DNA of 60,525 bases from Mycolicibacterium vinylchloridicum (lineage in GTDB: Bacteria; Actinomycetota; Actinomycetes; Mycobacteriales; Mycobacteriaceae). Of this stretch, positions 32,286 through 41,104 are shown piece by piece. The stretch is from assembly GCF_013404075.1 (NCBI RefSeq), contig NZ_JACBJQ010000034.1:1-60525 (forward strand). The letters run 5' to 3'. Position 1 is the first letter of the stretch; each line of letters begins with the position of its first letter. The notes below the pieces were generated by a model. It searched no databases and was not told the DNA's origin. It saw only the letters and a list, made by a program, of their open reading frames with translations. The translations under genes were made by a program, and so were the position numbers.

Positions 32286-33079
32286 CGGGCGGCCAGGCGC
32301 GCCAATGTCGCGTCATGCAGTAGTCCGTTGGTGGCTACGGCGTGCCCGCCATGCGGGCCGGGCGAGCCGTCGAGGTTTGTGAAGGTGCCGCCGGCCTCGC
32401 GCACCAGGATGTCCAGCGGGGCCAGATCCCACAGCTTGACCTCCGGTTCGGCGGCGATGTCGACGGCTCCTTCGGCGACCAGGCAGTAGGAGAAGAAGTC
32501 GCCATAGGCGCGCACCCGCCAGACCGCGTCGGTCAGGTCGATGAACTGTTCGCGCAGGCCCAGGTCGGCCCAGCCGGACAGGCTGGAGAACGACAGGCTG
32601 GCCGAGTCCAAGTCGGCCACGCCCGAGACGGCCAGCGGGCGCGCCGGCCCGCCCCCGGTGCTGGCGAAGGCGCCCAGTCCGCGGCCGGCCCACCACCGCC
32701 GGTTCAGTGCGGGGGCGCTGACCACGCCGACCACCGGCACACCGTCCTCGAGCAGCGCGATCAGGCTGGCCCAGACCGGCACGCCGCGGACGAAGTTCTT
32801 GGTTCCGTCGATCGGATCGATCACCCACTGCCTGCCACTGAAGACGGCCGTCCCGCCGTATTCCTCGCCGAAAACGTCGTCGCCCGGGAGTTCGTGGGAC
32901 AGGATCGCCCGCAGGTCGGCCTCGACCGCTTCGTCGGCGTCGGTGACCGGGGTCAGGTCAGGTTTGGTCTCGATGCGCAGATCCAGTGCCCCGAACCGGT
33001 CGAGGGTGATCGCATCGGCCCGGTTGGCCAGCTCCATCGCCACCGAGAGGTCTGCCTGTACATCGTGGCCGTCGCTCAT
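32279..33079 (-). CDS. hisN: Inositol-monophosphatase-fold phosphatase, HisN-type (Rv3137-like)
   Basis: A 266-aa Mg-dependent phosphatase of the IMPase superfamily. G-E-E-Y-G-G, W-V-I-D-P-I-D-G-T-K-N-F and W-D-L-A-P-L-D-I-L-V-R-E-A-G-G are the metal- and substrate-binding motifs. In M. tuberculosis the orthologous position next to fadE24 holds Rv3137, assigned as histidinol-phosphatase HisN. The symbol rests on that synteny and on overall likeness; a monophosphatase with another substrate is possible. No other his gene is near. Confidence 0.85.
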   Translation of the reverse strand: MSDGHDVQADLSVAMELANRADAITLDRFGALDLRIETKPDLTPVTDADEAVEADLRAILSHELPGDDVFGEEYGGTAVFSGRQWVIDPIDGTKNFVRGVPVWASLIALLEDGVPVVGVVSAPALNRRWWAGRGLGAFASTGGGPARPLAVSGVADLDSASLSFSSLSGWADLGLREQFIDLTDAVWRVRAYGDFFSYCLVAEGAVDIAAEPEVKLWDLAPLDILVREAGGTFTNLDGSPGPHGGHAVATNGLLHDATLARLAARQ

Positions 33080-33102
33080 GGCAGCAGTCCTACCATGGCG
33101 GC

Positions 33103-33441
33103 ATGTGGGAATTCGCGGTGATACTGCTCATCGTCGGCGCGCTGGTCCTGGTGTTGGCTCCGCGCTTGATGCGTCGCGGTCCGCGGGGTGAGGTCGCGCA
33201 GGGCACGCTGCTGGTGACCGGGGTGAGCCCGCGCCCGGACGTCACCGGGGAGCAGTTCGTCACGATCAGTGGGGTCATCAATGGTCCCACCGTCAACGAG
33301 CACGTGGTCTACCAGCGGATGGCGGTCGACGTGAACAGCTGGCCGACGATGGGGCAGCTCATTCCGGTGGTGTATTCACCCAAGAATCCGGACAACTGGT
33401 CGTTCGCGCCACCCGACCCGCCGCTCGGGTCTATGGGCTGA
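33103..33441 (+). CDS. Small single-TM membrane protein
   Basis: A 112-aa protein with one N-terminal membrane helix (FAVILLIVGALVLVLAPRLM). A 90-residue soluble domain of beta character follows (GTLLVTGVSPRPDVTGEQFVTISGVINGPTVNEHVVYQRMAVDVNSWP), ending V-V-Y-S-P-K-N-P-D-N-W. The tail resembles proteins that carry a DUF3592-like or SHOCT-adjacent beta domain, but I cannot name a family. It starts 23 bp from the divergent hisN-type gene. Conserved-looking and probably real. Confidence 0.75.
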   Translation: MWEFAVILLIVGALVLVLAPRLMRRGPRGEVAQGTLLVTGVSPRPDVTGEQFVTISGVINGPTVNEHVVYQRMAVDVNSWPTMGQLIPVVYSPKNPDNWSFAPPDPPLGSMG

Positions 33442-33456
33442 TCCGCGGACCCCGCA

Positions 33457-34005
33457 CTAGGTGCGCGGCGCGTCCACGCACTGGTCGATGATGCGGTCGA
33501 TCACCGCGAGCAGTCCCTCGTCGAGCGGGGTTCGCGGTTGGCCGCCGAGCGCACTGGACATCGCGTGGTGGTAGAGCCCGTCGCCGATCAGCTTGATCGT
33601 GCGCGCGACGTCACGGTCGCCGAGCGCCTCGGTGAGCACGCTCAGCCACTGGTCCGAAATCATCTCGATCGCCGCGCGTGCCCTGGGATCGCCGGCCTGC
33701 TGTAGCCGGGCGACCGCGACCAGCGTGCGGTCCAGCGGGGTGTTCGCGTAGTGCGAGGTACGGATGTAATGCCGTGCGGGTCCGTCGGCCGCAGTGCGCA
33801 TCATCTCGACATCCTCGGCGGCCAGGGCGATCAATCGATCGCAGAGCGCCTCGGCGAGCTGATCCTTGGCGGGGAAGTGGTAGAGCAGGCCGCCTTTGGA
33901 CACCCCGGCCTTGGCCGCCACCGCGTCCAGCGTGGCGTGGCGCTCCCCATCGACGGCCAACGCGTCGGCATACGCATCGAGAATGCGCTCACGCGAGGTC
34001 GTCAT
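33457..34005 (-). CDS. TetR family regulator of the divergent MFS exporter
   Basis: A 182-aa TetR protein. The HTH reads SRERILDAYADALAVDGERHATLDAVAAKAGVSKGGLLYHFPAKDQLAEAL, with S-K-G-G-L-L-Y-H-F in the recognition helix. The C-terminal domain is of the drug-binding type. It is divergent from an MFS transporter with a 28-bp near-perfect operator between, the typical repressor/exporter pair. Its inducer is probably the exported compound. Confidence 0.93.
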   Translation of the reverse strand: MTTSRERILDAYADALAVDGERHATLDAVAAKAGVSKGGLLYHFPAKDQLAEALCDRLIALAAEDVEMMRTAADGPARHYIRTSHYANTPLDRTLVAVARLQQAGDPRARAAIEMISDQWLSVLTEALGDRDVARTIKLIGDGLYHHAMSSALGGQPRTPLDEGLLAVIDRIIDQCVDAPRT

Positions 34006-34026
34006 CGGGAGAGTTTATCGACTTTC

Positions 34027-34054
34027 GCACTGTACCGTCTGGACGGTACAGTGC
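34027..34054. promoter_or_regulatory. 28-bp TetR operator (12-bp arms)
   Basis: GCACTGTACCGT, then CTGG, then ACGGTACAGTGC: perfect 12-bp arms. It sits 21 bp from the tetR start and 43 bp from the MFS start. The inner TACCGT-N4-ACGGTA is the size of a QacR/TetR dimer site, and the outer bases may allow two dimers. Confidence 0.85.
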
Positions 34055-34097
34055 AGAGGCATCTGGAGAACTAGAACCAATTGATGGAGTGATAACC

Positions 34098-35282
34098 GTG
34101 CGCGCCTATGTCGAGCTCATTCGAGTTCCAGGCGTGGTCAACGTGACCGCCTCGCAGCTGTTTGCGCGGCTCCCGCTGGGGATGCTGTCGCTGGCGATCC
34201 TGCTGCACGTGCAGGCCCGGACCGGGTCCTACGCGGTGGCGGGAGCGGTGGTGGCAGCCACGAGCATCGGAGAAGCAGTGGCGATGCCCATGACGGCACG
34301 CCTGCTCGGCCGGATCGGTATGGTGCCGACTTTGGTGTCGGCCGCCGTGATCAACGGCATCTGCATGCTGGCGCTGGCTTTCGTCCACGTCCCCGCGACC
34401 GCCCTCATGGTGTTGGGGTTCGGAATCGGCGCCTCGGTGCCGCCGCTGTTGCCTGCGGTCCGCGCGCTGTACCCCCAGATGGTTCCCGGCGACGGGCTGC
34501 GGGCCCTGTTCGCGCTCGACACCACGGCGCAGGAACTCATCTGGGTGATCGGGCCGGTCGCCGCGACGTTCCTGGCGTCGGCGATCTCCACCGCGATCCC
34601 GCTGCTGTTCAGCGCCGCCGTCACCGTGGTGGGGACGGTCTGGTTCCTGCTCAGCGCTCGCCGGCTGCGGCCCGCGATCGTGCCCAATACGGTCGCATTC
34701 GGCCGCGTCCTGGCGAACCCCGCGGTCATTTTGGCCATGGTGGCCAGCCTCGCGCTGGTCGCCTCGTTCATGGCCCTCGAGGTCGGCGTGCTCGCCCTGT
34801 TCGGCAACCACAACCTCTCGGCCGGCGTGGCCTTGGGTGTGGCCAGCCTCGGGTCACTGATCGGCGGCGTGCTGTTCGGACATCGCCGGCTGGGCGTGCG
34901 CGGTCTGGCGATATCGATGACGGTCGTCGCCACGGGCACCGCAGTGTTCGGGCTGGTCGATGGCTACGGTCTGCAGCTGACCGCGCTGTTCGTGTCCGGG
35001 CTCGGCTTCGCGCCCGCGCTGGCCGCGCTGTACGTGATGGTGTCGCACGAGATCGCCGAGCACTCCACTGCCGAGGCGTTCGGGTGGCTCAACAGTGGCG
35101 CGCTCGTCGGTGGTGCCATGGGCACCGCGCTCGGCGGCGTGATCGTCGACAGCTACAGCACGTTCGCGGTGATCATGGTGTCGGCCGGCCTGGCCCTGGC
35201 CGCGGCATGCACGCCGCTCATCGCGCGTACGGCCGGTCCGGTCGGCGGGCTGTCCCGCGAGCGGGAGACCTGCGAGGTCTAG
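34098..35282 (+). CDS. MFS transporter
   Basis: A 394-aa major facilitator protein with about 12 membrane helices. The first reads VVNVTASQLFARLPLGMLSLAILLHVQARTGS, and the A-loop region around RLLGRIGMVPTL is between helices 2 and 3. GTG at 34098 is chosen because GGAGTGA lies 6 nt upstream; the long frame to 33678 runs through the divergent tetR and the operator. With the adjacent tetR it is likely a regulated efflux pump. Substrate unknown. Confidence 0.92.
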   Translation: MRAYVELIRVPGVVNVTASQLFARLPLGMLSLAILLHVQARTGSYAVAGAVVAATSIGEAVAMPMTARLLGRIGMVPTLVSAAVINGICMLALAFVHVPATALMVLGFGIGASVPPLLPAVRALYPQMVPGDGLRALFALDTTAQELIWVIGPVAATFLASAISTAIPLLFSAAVTVVGTVWFLLSARRLRPAIVPNTVAFGRVLANPAVILAMVASLALVASFMALEVGVLALFGNHNLSAGVALGVASLGSLIGGVLFGHRRLGVRGLAISMTVVATGTAVFGLVDGYGLQLTALFVSGLGFAPALAALYVMVSHEIAEHSTAEAFGWLNSGALVGGAMGTALGGVIVDSYSTFAVIMVSAGLALAAACTPLIARTAGPVGGLSRERETCEV

Positions 35283-35332
35283 CCGTGCTGTATTGGCTGA
35301 CTCCTCAACGCTCGTGCCTCGCTTGATCGTCG

Positions 35333-36706
35333 TCAGCCGTGCCCGATGCGCAGCAGCTCGGCGACGCTGGTCAGCTTCACCCGCGGCCGGCCGTGCGGCT
35401 CGCCGGCGCCGCGCTCGTGCGCGTCGATCAGCTTCCAGTGATCGTCGGTGATCAGCTTGGGCTGACGCGACAACAGCCATTCGACGAGCGTCTGGCCCTG
35501 ATCGTCGCCGGCATCGCGGAGCTCGCGGCCCTCGAGGTCGGCCAGCAGCGTCGCGACGGTGTCCGCCGAGTCCTTCTTGTTGCTGCCGATGACCCCCGAC
35601 GGGCCGCGCTTGATCCAGCCGACGACATATTCGTTGGCGCTGCCGTCGACGCGGCCGTCGGTGTGCGGAATCGTGCCCGAGCGGTCGTCGAACGGCAGAC
35701 CCGGTGTCGCGATGCCGCGGTAGCCGACCGCACGCACCACCAGCTGGGCGGGCAGCTCCTCGCGCGCCCCGGTGTCCTTGGCGACGATGCGGCCACCCTC
35801 ATCGACCAGCTCGTTGCGGCCGAGCACCACCGCCTCGACACGACCGTCGCCCTTGATCTCGATGGGCGAGGTCTGGAAGCGGAACACGATGCGGCGCTTG
35901 GCCCCCCGCGGTGGGGTCTCGGCATAGCCGCGCAGCACCTTGACGTTCAGTTTCACGGTCTTGCCCGCCGCCTCGAGCTGGTCGTCGGTGATGGAGTCGA
36001 AGTCCGCCGGGTCGACGATGACGTCGACGTCGGCCATGGCCTCGAGGTCGCCCAGCTCGCGCAATTCCATCGTGGTGAAGGTCGCCTGAAGCGGACCACG
36101 GCGGCCGATGACGACGACCTCTTCGACGCCCTTTGCGTGTAGCAGGTCGAGTGCGTGGTCGGCGATGTCGGACTTGGCGAGTTCGCGGGGATCGCTGACG
36201 AGAATGCGCGCGACGTCGAGTGCCACGTTGCCGTTGCCGACCACGATGGCGCGCCCGGACGAGAGGTCCGGCGCCATCTCTCCGAAGTGGGGGTGGGCGT
36301 TGTACCAGCCGACGAAGTCGACGGCGGCCACGCTGCCCGCCAGCTCCTCACCGGGGATGCCGAGCGGGCGGTCGGACTGCGCCCCGATCGCGTACACGAC
36401 GGCGTCGTAGCGCTCCGCAAGCTCCTCGGCCTGCACGTGCTCGCCGACGCGGATGTTGCCGAAGAACCGGAACCGCGCGTCGAGCGAGATCTTTTCGAAC
36501 TGGGCGCTGATGGTCTTGATCTTCGGATGGTCCGGTGCGACTCCGGAGCGCACCAACCCCCACGGGGTTGGCAGCATCTCGAGCATGTCGACGTGAACAT
36601 CCGGTCCGCCACCGGCAACCGAGCTGTCGGCAAACTTCAGCAGCGCCGCCGCCGCGAAGTATCCCGAGGGTCCCGCACCGACGATCGCGACATAGTAAGG
36701 ACGCAT
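35333..36706 (-). CDS. fprA: NADPH-ferredoxin reductase FprA
   Basis: A 457-aa adrenodoxin-reductase-like flavoprotein. VAIVGAGPSGYFAAAALLK binds FAD near the N-terminus, M-L-P-T-P-W-G-L-V-R-S-G-V-A-P-D-H is the family signature, and VVGNGNVALDVARIL is the NADPH-binding motif. It reduces ferredoxins that feed P450s and other enzymes; two P450s and a ferredoxin lie in this window. The position next to prfB, divergently transcribed, matches M. tuberculosis Rv3106. The start is ATG at 36706. Confidence 0.96.
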   Translation of the reverse strand: MRPYYVAIVGAGPSGYFAAAALLKFADSSVAGGGPDVHVDMLEMLPTPWGLVRSGVAPDHPKIKTISAQFEKISLDARFRFFGNIRVGEHVQAEELAERYDAVVYAIGAQSDRPLGIPGEELAGSVAAVDFVGWYNAHPHFGEMAPDLSSGRAIVVGNGNVALDVARILVSDPRELAKSDIADHALDLLHAKGVEEVVVIGRRGPLQATFTTMELRELGDLEAMADVDVIVDPADFDSITDDQLEAAGKTVKLNVKVLRGYAETPPRGAKRRIVFRFQTSPIEIKGDGRVEAVVLGRNELVDEGGRIVAKDTGAREELPAQLVVRAVGYRGIATPGLPFDDRSGTIPHTDGRVDGSANEYVVGWIKRGPSGVIGSNKKDSADTVATLLADLEGRELRDAGDDQGQTLVEWLLSRQPKLITDDHWKLIDAHERGAGEPHGRPRVKLTSVAELLRIGHG

Positions 36707-36902
36707 TCCCGCGCTTTCTGTCCGGACCCGGCCGCGCGCAAGGGGCTGTCGCGTCGCAGTCGAGAAGCACCGCTATGGGCTGCGCGGCGCCACATCCTGG
36801 TTACGGATGTGATGTTAGACGCGCGACCGGACCACGCGCCCCAGAAGTCTCTGGAGCCGCCGTGGATCACAACGTGTCGTGGCGCCGGTACCCTGAGGAC
36901 CC

Positions 36903-38021
36903 GTGGACCTCGATCGTCAGTCAGATATCGCCGCCCTCGATTCCACCTTGACGACGGTGGAACGAGTGCTCGACGTCGACGGTCTGCGCGCCAAGATCGA
37001 GAAGCTCGAGCACGAAGCCGCCGATCCGAATCTCTGGAACGACCAGAGCCACGCGCAGAAGGTCACCAGCGAGCTGTCGCATGCCCAGGGTGAGCTGCGC
37101 CGCGTCGAGGAGCTCCGCCAGCGCGTCGAGGACCTTCCGGTGCTCTACGAGCTCGCCGCCGAGGAAGGTGGAGCAGGCGGCACCGAAGCTTTCGCCGAGG
37201 CGGACGCGGAGCTGACCAAGCTGCGCGAGGACGTCGAGGCCATGGAAGTCCGCACCCTGCTGTCCGGGGAGTACGACGAGCGCGAGGCCGTCGTCACGAT
37301 CCGCTCCGGCGCCGGCGGCGTCGATGCCGCGGACTGGGCCGAGATGCTGATGCGGATGTACATCCGCTGGGCCGAGGCGCACAAGTATCCCGTCGAGGTG
37401 TTCGACACGTCGTACGCCGAAGAAGCCGGCATCAAGAGCGCCACCTTCGCCGTGCACGCCCCGTACGCCTACGGCACCCTCTCGGTCGAGCAGGGCACGC
37501 ACCGGCTGGTGCGGATCAGCCCGTTCGACAACCAGAACCGGCGGCAGACGTCGTTCGCCGATGTCGAGGTGCTGCCCGTCGTGGAGACGACCGATCACAT
37601 CGAGATCCCCGAAGGCGATCTGCGCGTCGACGTATACCGCTCCAGCGGCCCCGGCGGACAATCGGTCAACACCACCGACTCCGCGGTTCGGCTCACGCAC
37701 ATTCCCACCGGCATCGTCGTCACCTGCCAGAACGAGAAGTCGCAGCTCCAGAACAAGGTTTCGGCGATGCGCGTCCTGCAGGCCAAGCTCCTGGAACGTA
37801 AACGCCTCGAAGAGCGGGCCGAGCTCGACGCCCTCAAGGGCGATGGCGGGAGCTCCTGGGGCAATCAGATGCGCTCCTACGTTCTGCACCCCTACCAAAT
37901 GGTCAAGGATCTGCGGACCGATTACGAGGTCGGCAGCCCCGCGGCGGTACTGGATGGGGACATCGACGGGTTCCTCGAGGCGGGAATCCGATGGCGCAAC
38001 CGGCGAGATGACGACGATTGA
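36903..38021 (+). CDS. prfB: Peptide chain release factor 2
   Basis: A 372-aa class I release factor that terminates at UGA/UAA. It has the Ser-Pro-Phe stop-codon anticodon tripeptide (R-I-S-P-F-D-N-Q) and the G-G-Q motif in S-S-G-P-G-G-Q-S-V-N. Unlike E. coli prfB there is no in-frame UGA with a frameshift site; the frame is continuous from GTG at 36903. GAGGA lies just upstream, and TACCCT (36889-36894) could also be a -10 box for a nearly leaderless transcript. Its last 14 bases overlap the mscS-like gene. Confidence 0.97.
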   Translation: MDLDRQSDIAALDSTLTTVERVLDVDGLRAKIEKLEHEAADPNLWNDQSHAQKVTSELSHAQGELRRVEELRQRVEDLPVLYELAAEEGGAGGTEAFAEADAELTKLREDVEAMEVRTLLSGEYDEREAVVTIRSGAGGVDAADWAEMLMRMYIRWAEAHKYPVEVFDTSYAEEAGIKSATFAVHAPYAYGTLSVEQGTHRLVRISPFDNQNRRQTSFADVEVLPVVETTDHIEIPEGDLRVDVYRSSGPGGQSVNTTDSAVRLTHIPTGIVVTCQNEKSQLQNKVSAMRVLQAKLLERKRLEERAELDALKGDGGSSWGNQMRSYVLHPYQMVKDLRTDYEVGSPAAVLDGDIDGFLEAGIRWRNRRDDDD

Positions 38022-39006
38022 TCTCGTGGCCTCCGCCACGAGGACCAGCTTCGCCGCGATCGCATTCTCCGATCGCTGGCATGACTTCTGGCACGGCACG
38101 ATCGGCGAGTGGATCCTGAGCAAGGGTCTGCGGATCACGTTGCTGATCCTCGGCGGGCTGCTGGCTGCCCGGTTCATCAACTGGTCGGCCCAGAAGATCT
38201 CCCGGCGCATCGACGCCGACTTCCGGGAAAGCGACGCCCTGGTCCGCTCGGAGAGCGCCAAGCACCGCCAGGCGGTGGCCTCGGTCATCTCGTATGTGGC
38301 GATCGCCCTGCTCGGCGTCATGGTGGTCGTCGAGGCCACCGACATCCTCGCGGTCCCGGTCAGCTCGCTGGTCGCTCCCGCGGCCGTCCTGGGTGCGGCG
38401 CTGGGCTTCGGCGCGCAGCGCATCGTGCAGGACCTGCTGTCCGGGTTCTTCATCATCACCGAAAAGCAGTACGGCTTCGGTGATCTGGTGTCGCTGACCG
38501 TGGCCGGTATCGCCAAGGAGGCGACCGGCACCGTCGAGGACGTCACGCTGCGGGTGACCAAGCTGCGGTCGTCGGAGGGCGAGGTGTTGACGATCCCCAA
38601 CGGGCAGATCGTCAAAACCCAGAACCTGTCCAAGGACTGGGCGCGCGCCGTCATCGACATCCCGGTGCCGACCACCGCAGACCTGAACCAGGTCAACGAC
38701 GTGCTGCATGGGGTATCCGAGAAGGCGATCGACGACCCGGAGTTGAAGGATCTGCTGCTGGACGCCCCGCAGCTGATGGGAGTGGAAAGCATCGAACTCG
38801 ACACCGTGAACCTGCGCATGGTGGCGCGCACGCTGCCCGGTAAACAGTTCGAAGTCGGCCGCAAACTGCGCGTGCTGGTGATCGCCGCACTGATGCGGGC
38901 CGGCATCGCCAGCCCGGCCGACAGCTCGCCGGTGGTGGAGGCCATCGTGCACCCGGCGACCGCCGGCGGTGCCGAAGAGGGCCAGGGACCGGTGACGTCG
39001 AAGTGA
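38008..39006 (+). CDS. MscS-type mechanosensitive channel
   Basis: A 332-aa small-conductance mechanosensitive channel protein (Rv3104c-like position). Three predicted helices lie within the first 150 residues: LRITLLILGGLLAARFINW, AVASVISYVAIALLGVMVVV, and the pore helix VAPAAVLGAALGFGAQRIVQDLLSGFFI, whose A-L-G-F-G-A-Q packing is typical. The MscS beta domain follows with TVEDVTLRVTKLRSSEGEVLTIPNGQIV. ATG at 38008 overlaps the prfB end. It releases osmolytes on hypo-osmotic shock. The stop overlaps the next start (GTGA). Confidence 0.94.
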   Translation: MTTIDLVASATRTSFAAIAFSDRWHDFWHGTIGEWILSKGLRITLLILGGLLAARFINWSAQKISRRIDADFRESDALVRSESAKHRQAVASVISYVAIALLGVMVVVEATDILAVPVSSLVAPAAVLGAALGFGAQRIVQDLLSGFFIITEKQYGFGDLVSLTVAGIAKEATGTVEDVTLRVTKLRSSEGEVLTIPNGQIVKTQNLSKDWARAVIDIPVPTTADLNQVNDVLHGVSEKAIDDPELKDLLLDAPQLMGVESIELDTVNLRMVARTLPGKQFEVGRKLRVLVIAALMRAGIASPADSSPVVEAIVHPATAGGAEEGQGPVTSK

Positions 39007-39485
39007 AGCTGATGCCGACGCGCAGGGAAGGCCGCGGCTGGCCCCACTACATCCTGTGGGGACGGGTCCGCACGTCCACGGCCGTACTGTTGTCCGCCTT
39101 CATCGCGGTCTGGTGGCTGTATGCGACCTACCAGCCGGCTCCGGAACCCCCGGCCACCCAGGTGGTGCCGCCAGGCTTCATCCCCGACCCGTCCTATACC
39201 TGGGTGCCGCGCACCGACGTCCGGGATCGCACCACGACCACCAGGACGACCACCACCACGACGACGCCGACGACAACCACGACGACCGAGACGACCGAGC
39301 CCACGACATCGGAGACGTCCCCGACATCGCCGACGTCGCCGACCTCGCCGACGTCGACCACGCCGACATCACCTGCGCCGTTCCAGATACCCGGGCTGCC
39401 CACGCCGACGCCCACACCCACGCCGATTCCGTCACCGGCGCCGGGGCAGGGGCCCATGCTCACGCCCGCGGCTCCGACGCAGTAA
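39003..39485 (+). CDS. Thr/Pro-rich single-TM protein upstream of ftsE
   Basis: A 160-aa protein in the Rv3103c position. It has a short basic N-terminus, one membrane helix (TSTAVLLSAFIAVWWLYATY, about residues 25-44) and an external tail. Residues about 75-118 are almost only Thr with T-S-P repeats, then Pro/Thr alternates to the end (PTPTPTPIPSPAPGQGP). Such tails span or bind the cell wall. GTG at 39003 overlaps the mscS stop; an ATG at 39012 is an alternative. Low-complexity DNA may vary in length between strains. Function unknown; the position suggests a cell-envelope or division role. Confidence 0.85.
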   Translation: MKLMPTRREGRGWPHYILWGRVRTSTAVLLSAFIAVWWLYATYQPAPEPPATQVVPPGFIPDPSYTWVPRTDVRDRTTTTRTTTTTTTPTTTTTTETTEPTTSETSPTSPTSPTSPTSTTPTSPAPFQIPGLPTPTPTPTPIPSPAPGQGPMLTPAAPTQ

Positions 39486-39515
39486 TCCGGCGTCCGGCTA
39501 CACTGGCGTGCCGTG

Positions 39516-40205
39516 ATGATCACCCTTGACCATGTCAGTAAGCAGTACAAGTCGTCGGCGCGGCCCGCCCTCGACAATGTCAGCGTCAAGATCGACAAGG
39601 GTGAGTTCGTCTTCCTCATCGGCCCGTCGGGGTCGGGTAAGTCGACGTTCATGCGGCTGCTGCTGGCCGAGGAGACGCCCACGTCGGGCGAGCTGCAGGT
39701 GTCGAAGTTCCACGTCAACAAACTTTCCGGCCGGCACATCCCCAAGCTGCGCCAGGTGATCGGCTGCGTCTTCCAGGACTTCCGGCTGTTGCAGCAGAAG
39801 ACCGTGTTCGAGAACGTGGCCTTCGCGCTGGAGGTGATCGGCAAGAAGCCCGACACCATCAACCGGGTGGTGCCCGATGTGCTGGAGATGGTGGGCCTGT
39901 CGGGCAAGTCCAACCGGCTGCCTGCCGAGCTGTCCGGCGGCGAGCAGCAGCGCGTGGCGATCGCGCGGGCGTTCGTCAACCGCCCGCTGGTCCTGCTCGC
40001 CGACGAGCCGACCGGAAACCTGGACCCGGAAACCAGCAACGACATCATGGATCTGCTCGAACGGATCAACCGGACGGGCACCACCGTCGTCATGGCCACC
40101 CACGACCACCACATCGTCGACTCCATGCGCCAGCGCGTGGTGGAGCTCTCCCTGGGCAGACTCGTCCGCGATGAGCAGCGTGGTATTTACGGAATGGATC
40201 GTTAA
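39516..40205 (+). CDS. ftsE: Cell division ATP-binding protein FtsE
   Basis: A 229-aa ABC ATPase. Walker A is G-P-S-G-S-G-K-S-T near residue 36, the Q-loop is C-V-F-Q-D-F-R-L-L, the signature is L-S-G-G-E-Q-Q-R, Walker B is V-L-L-A-D-E-P, and the H-loop is A-T-H-D-H. It pairs with FtsX to gate peptidoglycan hydrolases (RipC in mycobacteria) at the septum. ATG at 39516 (MITLDHVSKQY) is preferred over GTG one codon earlier, from likeness to M. tuberculosis FtsE. It is followed directly by ftsX. Confidence 0.97.
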   Translation: MITLDHVSKQYKSSARPALDNVSVKIDKGEFVFLIGPSGSGKSTFMRLLLAEETPTSGELQVSKFHVNKLSGRHIPKLRQVIGCVFQDFRLLQQKTVFENVAFALEVIGKKPDTINRVVPDVLEMVGLSGKSNRLPAELSGGEQQRVAIARAFVNRPLVLLADEPTGNLDPETSNDIMDLLERINRTGTTVVMATHDHHIVDSMRQRVVELSLGRLVRDEQRGIYGMDR

Positions 40206-41102
40206 GTGCGCTTCGGCTTCCTGATCAACGAGGTCTACACCGGACTTCGCCGCAACGTCACCATGACAGTGGCGATGATCCTGACGACGGCGATCTCACT
40301 CGGTCTGTTCGGCGGTGGTCTGCTCGTGCTGCGGATGGCCGACCAGTCTCGCCACATCTACCTCGACCGTGTCGAGAGTGAAGTGTTTCTGACCGACGAC
40401 ATCTCGGCCAACGACCTGACGTGTGACGGCGATCTGTGTAAGGCGTTGCGCGCCAAGATCGAGGCACGTGATGACGTCAAGTCGGTGCGATTCCTGAACA
40501 AGACGGACGCATACAACTTTGCATTGCAGAAGCTGCCGCAACTCGCGAAGGACGCCACCCCGGACACGTTCCCGGCATCGTTCATCGTCAAGCTCGACAA
40601 CCCCGACCAGCACGTCGAATTCGAGAAGGCGATGCAAGGTCAGCCCGGGGTGCGCGGCACTCTCAACCAGAAGGTGTTGATCGACCGCCTGTTCGCGGTG
40701 CTCGACGCGATGTCCAAGGTCACGTTCGCGATCGCGGTGGTGCAGGCTATCGGCGCGGTTCTACTGATCGCCAACATGGTTCAAGTCGCGGCCTACACCA
40801 GACGTACCGAGATCGGCATCATGCGGATGGTGGGTGCGACCCGCTGGTACACCCAGCTGCCGTTCCTGTTGGAGGCGATGCTGGCGGCGTTCATCGGTGT
40901 CGTCATCGCAGTCGTCGGGCTGGTCGTGGTTCAGGTGCTGTTCTTGGACGACGCACTGGCCCAGTTCTACGCGGTGAATCTGATCGCCCGCGTCGATTGG
41001 CAGGACATCCTTTTCATTGTGGCGCCCTGGATGCTCGGAGTCGGTCTCGCGATGTCCGGGCTCACGGCCTACGTCACGCTGCGCTTGTATGTACGGAAGT
41101 AG
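40206..41102 (+). CDS. ftsX: Cell division protein FtsX
   Basis: A 298-aa four-helix membrane protein, partner of FtsE. Helix 1 (MTVAMILTTAISLGLFGGGLL) is followed by a large extracellular domain (about residues 45-165) that includes the C-D-G-D-L-C cysteine pair. The three C-terminal helices start at VTFAIAVVQAIGAVLLIANMVQVAAYTRRTEIGIMRMVGA, and R-R-T-E-I-G-I-M-R-x-V-G-A is the FtsX signature. GTG at 40206 follows the ftsE stop with no gap. The extracellular domain is the hydrolase contact in mycobacteria. Confidence 0.97.
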   Translation: MRFGFLINEVYTGLRRNVTMTVAMILTTAISLGLFGGGLLVLRMADQSRHIYLDRVESEVFLTDDISANDLTCDGDLCKALRAKIEARDDVKSVRFLNKTDAYNFALQKLPQLAKDATPDTFPASFIVKLDNPDQHVEFEKAMQGQPGVRGTLNQKVLIDRLFAVLDAMSKVTFAIAVVQAIGAVLLIANMVQVAAYTRRTEIGIMRMVGATRWYTQLPFLLEAMLAAFIGVVIAVVGLVVVQVLFLDDALAQFYAVNLIARVDWQDILFIVAPWMLGVGLAMSGLTAYVTLRLYVRK

Positions 41103-41104
41103 CC

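Noticed and set aside
36903..37000. Programmed frameshift in prfB as in E. coli
   Set aside because: The frame is continuous from the GTG and no CTT-TGA-C slippery site is present.
36921..39047. 708-codon minus-strand frame opposite prfB and the MscS gene
   Set aside because: Antisense shadow of two conserved genes.
39220..39440. CRISPR-like or satellite repeat
   Set aside because: The repeated ACG/CCG/TCGCCGAC words are codons of the Thr/Pro-rich tail of the protein upstream of ftsE; there are no spacers or fixed repeat units.
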